Below are positions 58,308 through 64,000 of a stretch of DNA of 64,000 nucleotides, piece after piece. Below the pieces are notes generated by a model. It was not told where the DNA came from. It worked only from the letters and a program-made list of their open reading frames with translations, and searched no databases. The DNA is from Sediminihaliea albiluteola (lineage in GTDB: Bacteria; Pseudomonadota; Gammaproteobacteria; Pseudomonadales; Halieaceae), in assembly GCF_014077625.1 (NCBI RefSeq), contig NZ_JACFXU010000014.1:372001-436000 (forward strand). Reading direction: 5' to 3'. The position numbers and the translations under genes are program-made. Positions within the stretch are counted from its first letter, which is position 1; each line of letters starts with the position of its first letter.

Positions 58308-59222
58308 ATGGGCCAAACACGTCACTTTCTCACCCTGCAAGACCTCAGTCCGGCAGAGTTACAATCCGTCTTGGCTCGCGCCACAGAGATGAAGCGCGAG
58401 CGCCAAGAAGGCCTTGACCAGCGTCAGTTCCCAGGCGCTGTGCTAGCTATGATCTTTGCCAAGTCCTCCACCCGCACTCGCGTGTCCTTCGAAGCAGGTA
58501 TAGCGCAACTTGGTGGCCACGCCATGTTTCTATCACCGCAAGACACCCAATTGGGCCGTGGCGAGCCGATTGAGGACAGCGCCCGCGTCATTTCCTCTAT
58601 GGTCGACATCGTCATGATTCGCACTTTTGGTCACGACATCGTGGAGCGCTTTGCCAGCCACTCCACAGTACCGGTGATCAATGCCTTGACTGATGACTTC
58701 CACCCCTGCCAATTGCTGGCGGACATGCAGACTTGGCAAGAGCACCGCGGCAGCATTGCCGGCAAAACCGTGTGCTGGGTTGGCGATGGCAATAATATGT
58801 GTCAGTCCTATATTAACGCCGCCGCTCAGTTCGACTTCCAGCTGCGCATTGCCTGCCCCCCTGGCTTTGAGCCGGCCAGCCATCTACTGAGCGCAAATAG
58901 CGAGCGGGTGACGGTCATACACGATCCCCGCGAAGCCGCCAGTGGCGCGGACTTGCTGGTCACTGACGTCTGGGCATCCATGGGTCAAGAAGACGAGCAA
59001 AGGGAGCGCGCTCGGCAATTTACCGGCTATCAAATCAACCGCGAGTTGATGCAGCTAGCCGCCCCCGACGCCCTCTATATGCACTGCCTCCCAGCCCACC
59101 GCGGAGAGGAAATCAGCGCCGAACTTATGGACGCAGCAGATACGGTTATATGGGAAGAAGCAGAAAACCGCCTTCACGCCCAAAAAGCCCTGATGGAGTT
59201 TTTGCTTAAAGCCAATCGCTAA
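58308..59222 (+). CDS. argF: Ornithine carbamoyltransferase
   Basis: A 304-residue anabolic carbamoyltransferase. It has the carbamoyl-phosphate motif '[20 protein letters not shown]' (STRTR), '[20 protein letters not shown]' (HPCQ), the ornithine loop region '[20 protein letters not shown]' (SMG) and '[20 protein letters not shown]' (HCLPA). It makes citrulline from ornithine and carbamoyl phosphate. The tail hairpin 77 bp downstream may end the argD-argF transcript. Confidence 0.97.
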   Translation: MGQTRHFLTLQDLSPAELQSVLARATEMKRERQEGLDQRQFPGAVLAMIFAKSSTRTRVSFEAGIAQLGGHAMFLSPQDTQLGRGEPIEDSARVISSMVDIVMIRTFGHDIVERFASHSTVPVINALTDDFHPCQLLADMQTWQEHRGSIAGKTVCWVGDGNNMCQSYINAAAQFDFQLRIACPPGFEPASHLLSANSERVTVIHDPREAASGADLLVTDVWASMGQEDEQRERARQFTGYQINRELMQLAAPDALYMHCLPAHRGEEISAELMDAADTVIWEEAENRLHAQKALMEFLLKANR

Positions 59223-59298
59223 AGCCATAAAATGCACAGCAAATAAGCAGGCTGTTGCACAAAATCTTTTTTAACAGCAAATAAATATATGCCCAAGC

Positions 59299-59318
59299 AG
59301 CCCGCTTTTTTGCGGGCT
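59299..59318. terminator. GC-rich hairpin after argF
   Basis: AGCCCGC (59299-59305) and GCGGGCT (59312-59318) pair across a six-T loop. The T run is in the loop rather than after the stem, so it is an imperfect terminator. It could still end argF transcription. It lies in the 555-bp gap before nrdA, which otherwise holds the DnaA and NrdR-like boxes. Confidence 0.45.
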
Positions 59319-59377
59319 CAATTCTGCCACATCAAGTATGTCGCGGCTTACAAGGTTAGCGCCTGCCGACCGAGCTA

Positions 59378-59397
59378 TTCTCCACAACTTATCCACA
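59378..59397 (+). promoter_or_regulatory. Two DnaA boxes upstream of nrdA
   Basis: TTATCCACA at 59389-59397 is a perfect DnaA box. TTCTCCACA at 59378-59386 is a one-mismatch neighbour in the same orientation, 11 bp apart. In E. coli, DnaA binds upstream of nrdAB and ties dNTP supply to replication initiation, so the same control is likely here. Confidence 0.7.
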
Positions 59398-59436
59398 GCA
59401 TAAACCCAGCCTCATGCCCTTGCTTTGCGCTCTCGG

Positions 59437-59484
59437 ACGCTTTATCTTGTATCCAAATTGGCCAAGCACCCCAATATATGGGAT
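59437..59484. promoter_or_regulatory. Pair of NrdR-like boxes upstream of nrdA
   Basis: ACGCTTTATCTTGTAT (59437-59452) matches about 12 of 16 positions of ACACTATATATTGTGT. CCCCAATATATGGGAT (59469-59484) matches about 10 and has the ATATAT core in a palindrome CCCAATATATGGG. Their starts are 32 bp apart, three helical turns, the usual spacing of NrdR box pairs that repress ribonucleotide-reductase genes. The left box is weak. Confidence 0.5.
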
Positions 59485-59777
59485 AAACGCTACTACAGCT
59501 GTCAATCGACCTGAGCGTAAAGTCAAGCCAAAAAGGATAATTTAAGCGCGTCTAAGTAAGAGATAAAGCAGCGGCTCAGCCGGGGCAAAACAGCATAAAT
59601 GACCCGCGGCACTACCCCGCCACTATCACCACCGACGAGCTAAAGCAGTAACAGCAAACACCTAATTCGCCACAGCCTGTGAAGGCTCGGCATCAAGAGC
59701 AAAGGGCGTACAGACGCCCCATAAAAGTGTACTAGCTGGGAGATACCAAGCCCGGCACCACCGACATCGGAGTAATC

Positions 59778-62660
59778 ATGCATACAGAAACCAAACAGTC
59801 AGGTAGCCAGAGCGAAGCGCCGCTTAGCTCAGCACAAGCCAGTGGCGTCAGCGCCAATATTGCCGCCACCGCTCCGGGACAGCTGCGCGTCATCAAACGC
59901 AACGGCACCGTGGTGCCCTTTGAAGCCAGCAAGATCACCGTCGCCATCACCAAGGCCTTCCTCGCTGTTGAAGGCGGCAATGCAGCAGCTTCTAGCCGCA
60001 TCCACGAAACCGTGGCTAAACTGACCGAACAGGTCAGCTCGACCTTTAAGCGCCGCATGCCCTCCGGTGGCACCATTCACATCGAAGACATTCAGGACCA
60101 GGTAGAGCTGTCACTGATGCGCTCTGGCGAGCACAAAATCGCCCGCGATTATGTGATCTACCGCGAAGAGCAAGCGCGCAAACGTGCCGACAAGCAGGCG
60201 CTATCACCCGCTACGGCGCAAGCTGCCGAAGCCATCACCGTAGTACAGCCCGATGGCAGCCGCGCAGCGCTAGACATTGAGCGACTTCACACCATCGTCT
60301 CGGAAGCCTGCTCCGACCTCGACGACGTCAGCGAAACGCTGATCCTCGACGAAGCACTGCGCAACCTCTACGACGGCGTAACTCTGGCGGAGCTCTCGAC
60401 CTCACTGGTAATCACCGCTCGCACCCTGATCGAAAAAGAGCCCAACTACAGCTACGTCGCAGCCCGTCTACTCTGTGACAACCTGCGTGCTGAAGCACTG
60501 GGCTTTTTAAAGGTGGCCGACAAGCCCACCCAAGCGGACATGCACCATCTCTACGCCCAAGCCTTACCTGCTTACATCGCTCGCGGTGTCGAACTGGAAC
60601 TGCTCTCCCCTGAGCTGCAAAGCTTCGATCTAGCACGACTAGGTGAAGCTCTGTTACCCGAACGCGACCTGCAGTTCACCTACCTCGGCCTGCAAACGCT
60701 CTACGACCGCTACTTCATTCACAGCAATGAAGTTCGCATTGAGCTGCCGCAAATCTTCTTTATGCGTGTCGCCATGGGCCTAGCAATCGAAGAAGACGAC
60801 AAAAACGCCCGCGCAATCGAGTTCTACCAACTGCTGTCGTCCTTTGATTACATGAGCTCCACCCCGACTCTGTTCAACGCCGGTACCCTGCGACCACAGC
60901 TGTCATCTTGCTACCTGACTACGGTTCCCGACGACTTGCACGGCATTTACGGCGCTATTCAGGACAACGCCATGCTGAGCAAATTTGCCGGCGGCCTGGG
61001 TAACGACTGGACGCCAGTACGCGCCCTCGGTGCCTACATTAAAGGTACTAACGGCAAATCACAGGGTGTCGTGCCCTTCCTTAAGGTGGTCAACGACACC
61101 GCTGTAGCGGTCAACCAAGGTGGCAAACGCAAAGGAGCGGTCTGCGCCTACCTCGAAACGTGGCACCTCGATATCGAAGAGTTTGTCGAGCTGCGCAAAA
61201 ACACTGGTGACGACCGCCGCCGTACCCACGACATGAACACCGCCAACTGGATTCCCGATCTATTTATGAAGCGGGTATTTGACGATGGCGAGTGGACCCT
61301 GTTTTCACCTCACGATGTGCCCGATCTGCACGATCTCTACGGCAAAGCCTTTGAAGAGCGCTACACCTATTACGAAGAGCAGGCTCGCGCCGGCAAAATA
61401 AAGCTGCACAAGACCATGCGCGCCCAAAACCTGTGGCGCAAAATGCTCGGCATGCTGTTCGAAACTGGCCATCCCTGGATGACCTTTAAAGACCCCTGCA
61501 ACCTGCGCTCACCACAGCAGCACGTCGGCGTGGTGCACTCTTCAAACCTGTGCACAGAGATCACGCTGAACACCAGCCAAGATGAAATCGCGGTGTGTAA
61601 CTTGGGCTCGATCAACCTGCCCCAGCACATCGATGAAAACGGTCTGAACCTGGACAAGCTGCAGCAAACCGTGAGCACCGCAGTACGCATGTTGGACAAC
61701 GTGATCGACATCAACTACTACTCCGTTGAGACCGCGCAAAACTCCAACTTCAAGCATCGCCCAGTGGGGCTCGGTCTGATGGGCTTCCAAGACGCCCTGT
61801 ATAAGCAGCACATCGCTTATGGTTCAGAGGAAGCCGTGAACTTTGCCGACCGCTCGATGGAAGCCATCAGCTACTACGCTATCGACGCCTCCAGCCAGCT
61901 GGCCGCAGAGCGTGGTGCCTACTCCAGCTATGAAGGTTCGCTGTGGAGCCAAGGTATCTTCCCAATCGACTCGCTGGACCTACTAGAGCAAGAGCGCGGC
62001 GCCGACTACATTAAGGTGGACAAGAGCCAGACCCTAGACTGGCCAGCGCTGCGTGAACTGGTGAAAGCTCGCGGTATGCGCAACTCCAATGTGATGGCGA
62101 TTGCACCGACAGCAACCATCGCCAATATCACTGGTGTGTCACAGTCGATTGAGCCGACTTACCAAAACCTGTATGTGAAATCGAATCTGTCTGGCGAATT
62201 CACCGTGGTCAACCCCTACCTAGTGAAAGACCTTAAGGCCCGCGGCTTGTGGGATGGGGTCATGGTCAACGACCTCAAATACTACGATGGTAGCGTGCAG
62301 CAAATTGACCGTGTGCCGGAAGACTTGAAAGCCATTTACTCAACCGCTTTCGAAGTCGAGCCGCGCTGGTTGGTCGATGCCGCCAGCCGCCGTCAGAAGT
62401 GGATAGATCAGGCTCAGTCGCTGAACCTGTACATCAACAACGCCAGCGGCAAGAAGCTCGATATCACTTACCGCATGGCCTGGTACAGCGGCCTGAAAAC
62501 GACTTACTACCTGCGCTCACTAGCAGCAACAGGTACCGAGAAGTCCACTATTAGCACCGGCAACCTGAACGCTGTGTCATCCGGCGAACAGATGGGCGGC
62601 CCTGCTCCGGTACCCGATGCCTGCTCACTGGACGACCCAGACTGCGAGGCCTGCCAATAG
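59778..62660 (+). CDS. nrdA: Class Ia ribonucleotide reductase, alpha subunit
   Basis: 960 residues, like the Pseudomonas enzyme and ~200 longer than E. coli NrdA, because two ATP-cone domains lie at the N-terminus: cone 1 at ~35-130 ('[20 protein letters not shown]') and cone 2 at ~150-240 ('[20 protein letters not shown]'). The catalytic barrel follows, with the active-site Asn-Cys-Glu in '[20 protein letters not shown]' and the loop '[20 protein letters not shown]'. The C-terminal redox cysteines are in '[13 protein letters not shown]'. It reduces nucleoside diphosphates. ATG with GGAG at 59769-59772. Downstream is nrdB. Confidence 0.97.
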   Translation: MHTETKQSGSQSEAPLSSAQASGVSANIAATAPGQLRVIKRNGTVVPFEASKITVAITKAFLAVEGGNAAASSRIHETVAKLTEQVSSTFKRRMPSGGTIHIEDIQDQVELSLMRSGEHKIARDYVIYREEQARKRADKQALSPATAQAAEAITVVQPDGSRAALDIERLHTIVSEACSDLDDVSETLILDEALRNLYDGVTLAELSTSLVITARTLIEKEPNYSYVAARLLCDNLRAEALGFLKVADKPTQADMHHLYAQALPAYIARGVELELLSPELQSFDLARLGEALLPERDLQFTYLGLQTLYDRYFIHSNEVRIELPQIFFMRVAMGLAIEEDDKNARAIEFYQLLSSFDYMSSTPTLFNAGTLRPQLSSCYLTTVPDDLHGIYGAIQDNAMLSKFAGGLGNDWTPVRALGAYIKGTNGKSQGVVPFLKVVNDTAVAVNQGGKRKGAVCAYLETWHLDIEEFVELRKNTGDDRRRTHDMNTANWIPDLFMKRVFDDGEWTLFSPHDVPDLHDLYGKAFEERYTYYEEQARAGKIKLHKTMRAQNLWRKMLGMLFETGHPWMTFKDPCNLRSPQQHVGVVHSSNLCTEITLNTSQDEIAVCNLGSINLPQHIDENGLNLDKLQQTVSTAVRMLDNVIDINYYSVETAQNSNFKHRPVGLGLMGFQDALYKQHIAYGSEEAVNFADRSMEAISYYAIDASSQLAAERGAYSSYEGSLWSQGIFPIDSLDLLEQERGADYIKVDKSQTLDWPALRELVKARGMRNSNVMAIAPTATIANITGVSQSIEPTYQNLYVKSNLSGEFTVVNPYLVKDLKARGLWDGVMVNDLKYYDGSVQQIDRVPEDLKAIYSTAFEVEPRWLVDAASRRQKWIDQAQSLNLYINNASGKKLDITYRMAWYSGLKTTYYLRSLAATGTEKSTISTGNLNAVSSGEQMGGPAPVPDACSLDDPDCEACQ

Positions 62661-62736
62661 GCGGGCCCGTGCTGGGCAAGACAGCAGCGCAAGCAGCTAT
62701 ACACGAACACACAACAGCCGTAGAGGACTATACGAT

Positions 62737-64000
62737 ATGTTGAATTGGGATGATTACCACGAAGAAGAGAGCAGCACTGCTAAGCCAGCCAAAGCGGCTG
62801 CAGCTGCTCAAGCGCCAGTTGCCGAAGCACAGCCAGCAGCGGCACCAGCAGCAGCGGCCAGCCCCGCTGCGCCGGCGAGCACAGCAGCCACCACGGATGT
62901 GCCAAAAGATGCCGCCAGTAATATCGCTGCCGCTGCCCGTGCCGTAGAGAACATCGATGTTGCACCAGGCCTAGAAGAGTTAGAGATGGGCGCCGCCCGT
63001 GTATCGGTCGACGAAAAAGCGATGATCAACTGCCGCGCCGACCTCAACCAACTGGTACCTTTTAAGTACGACTGGGCTTGGCAAAAGTATCTCGATGGTT
63101 GCGCCAACCACTGGATGCCGCAAGAAATCAACATGACAGCCGACGTCGCCACTTGGAAAAGCGCCGATGGCTTGACCGAAGATGAGCGCCGTATCGTCAA
63201 ACGCAGCCTGGGTTACTTCTCCACTGCCGACTCACTGGTTGCAAACAACTTGGTGCTGGGTATCTATCGCCTAATCACCAACCCTGAGTGCCGCCAGTAC
63301 TTACTGCGCCAGGCCTTTGAAGAGGCCATTCACACCCACGCCTATCAGTACTGCATCGAGTCACTGGGCATGGATGAGGGCGAAGTATTCAACATGTATC
63401 GCGAGATCCCCTCAGTTGCTAAAAAGGCCACTTGGAGCTTGGAGCAAACGCACAACCTGTCGGATCCCAACTTCAAAACCGGTACTGTAGAGAACGATCA
63501 GACACTGCTGCGCAATTTAATTGGCTTCTACGCCGTCACCGAAGGCATCTTCTTCTACTGTGGCTTCACCCAGATTTTGTCCATGGGTCGCCGCAATAAA
63601 ATGACTGGCGTGGCAGAACAGTTCCAGTACATTCTGCGCGATGAATCCATGCACTTGAACTTCGGCATCGACGTGATCAACCAGATCAAGCTGGAAAACC
63701 CACACCTGTGGACCGAAGAGTTCCAGAAGGAAGTCATCCAGATGATTCTTGAGGGCACCCAGCTGGAAATCGAATACGCCAGAGACAGCATGCCCCGAGG
63801 TGTACTGGGTATGAACGCCGCGATGATGGAAGAGTACTTGCAGTTTATCGCCAACCGTCGCCTGTCACAGCTCGGCCTACCTGAGCAATTCCCGGGAGCG
63901 GCCAACCCCTTCCCCTGGATGAGTGAAATCATGGACCTGCGCAAAGAGAAAAACTTCTTTGAAACCCGTGTGATTGAATATCAGACCGGCGGCGCGCTGA
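62737..64000 (+). CDS. nrdB: Class Ia ribonucleotide reductase, beta subunit (partial, 3' end cut)
   Basis: 421 codons visible from the ATG at 62737 (AGAGGA upstream). The right edge cuts it within a few residues of the usual end. Residues ~15-75 are an Ala/Pro-rich low-complexity arm, then the four-helix di-iron core. Iron and radical residues are in '[18 protein letters not shown]' (Glu-196, His-199 and radical Tyr-203, the same 7-residue spacing as Glu115-His118-Tyr122 in E. coli) and '[18 protein letters not shown]'. It generates the tyrosyl radical for NrdA, 76 bp downstream of nrdA. Confidence 0.96.
   Translation, partial: MLNWDDYHEEESSTAKPAKAAAAAQAPVAEAQPAAAPAAAASPAAPASTAATTDVPKDAASNIAAAARAVENIDVAPGLEELEMGAARVSVDEKAMINCRADLNQLVPFKYDWAWQKYLDGCANHWMPQEINMTADVATWKSADGLTEDERRIVKRSLGYFSTADSLVANNLVLGIYRLITNPECRQYLLRQAFEEAIHTHAYQYCIESLGMDEGEVFNMYREIPSVAKKATWSLEQTHNLSDPNFKTGTVENDQTLLRNLIGFYAVTEGIFFYCGFTQILSMGRRNKMTGVAEQFQYILRDESMHLNFGIDVINQIKLENPHLWTEEFQKEVIQMILEGTQLEIEYARDSMPRGVLGMNAAMMEEYLQFIANRRLSQLGLPEQFPGAANPFPWMSEIMDLRKEKNFFETRVIEYQTGGAL

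Overview
The window is a stretch of chromosome from a Gammaproteobacterium. The gene order ties it to the Pseudomonas/Cellvibrionales side of the class. The run aspS-yebC-ruvCAB-ybgC-tolQRAB-pal-cpoB-queE-queC-tRNA-Lys, and the run lipB-ybeD-dacA-rlpA-mltB-rodA-mrdA-rlmH-rsfS-nadD-proA, are both laid out as I remember them in Pseudomonas. NrdA is about 960 residues with two N-terminal ATP-cones, also as in Pseudomonas. The EthD protein, large TonB-dependent receptor, IPTL-CTERM protein, UrcA protein and acyl-CoA desaturase suggest a marine, Cellvibrionales-like oligotroph. That last placement is inference; no rRNA gene is present to confirm it.

Layout. 1-9.6 kb is mixed: a SnoaL-like fragment divergent from an EthD gene, a PAS-PAS-GGDEF-EAL protein, a VanZ-family membrane protein, an unrecognised secreted protein, the 23S rRNA hydroxylation enzyme RlhA and an amidase. 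9.7-17.3 kb is accessory and scarred. It holds ycgN, a truncated haemoglobin, a decayed TonB-receptor fragment, a phospholipase D-like synthase, and a membrane-anchored winged-helix regulator facing a UrcA gene. It also holds a lipoprotein gene with a degenerate second copy of its own 5' end, a collagen-like IPTL-CTERM protein, and an integrase-like relic beside tRNA-Lys. 17.3-29.3 kb is a core block, all leftward: preQ0 synthesis (queE, queC), the whole Tol-Pal envelope system, the RuvABC resolvasome, yebC and aspS. 29.5-39.5 kb holds HU, proS, a lytic transglycosylase, a LuxR solo, a MATE pump, a desaturase-glutathione peroxidase pair, a diguanylate cyclase and prfC. 39.6-43.6 kb is a possible catabolic/uptake unit: a double Lrp regulator, a TonB receptor and a short-chain dehydrogenase. 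43.8-54.5 kb is the lipoylation, cell-elongation and ribosome-assembly cluster. 54.7-64 kb holds a peroxiredoxin, bfd-bfr under a probable Fur box, grxD, argD-argF, and nrdA-nrdB behind DnaA and NrdR-like boxes.

How it works together. Tol-Pal with its periplasmic partner CpoB links outer-membrane constriction to division. RodA, PBP2, DacA, RlpA and MltB build and trim the lateral wall and septum. Two c-di-GMP proteins, a LuxR solo and an Lrp-type regulator supply signalling. Bfd/Bfr, peroxiredoxin, glutathione peroxidase and monothiol glutaredoxin form an iron and oxidative-stress set at the right-hand side.

The parts least like textbook chromosome lie between 10.8 and 17.3 kb. Four relics or unusual structures sit there: the receptor fragment, the duplicated lipoprotein 5' end, the 31-unit 9-bp repeat coding a Gly-Asp-Thr/Asn stalk, and the integrase relic next to a tRNA-Lys gene. 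I did not find a complete, clearly new multi-gene system. The nearest candidate is the surface locus at 14.4-16.7 kb.
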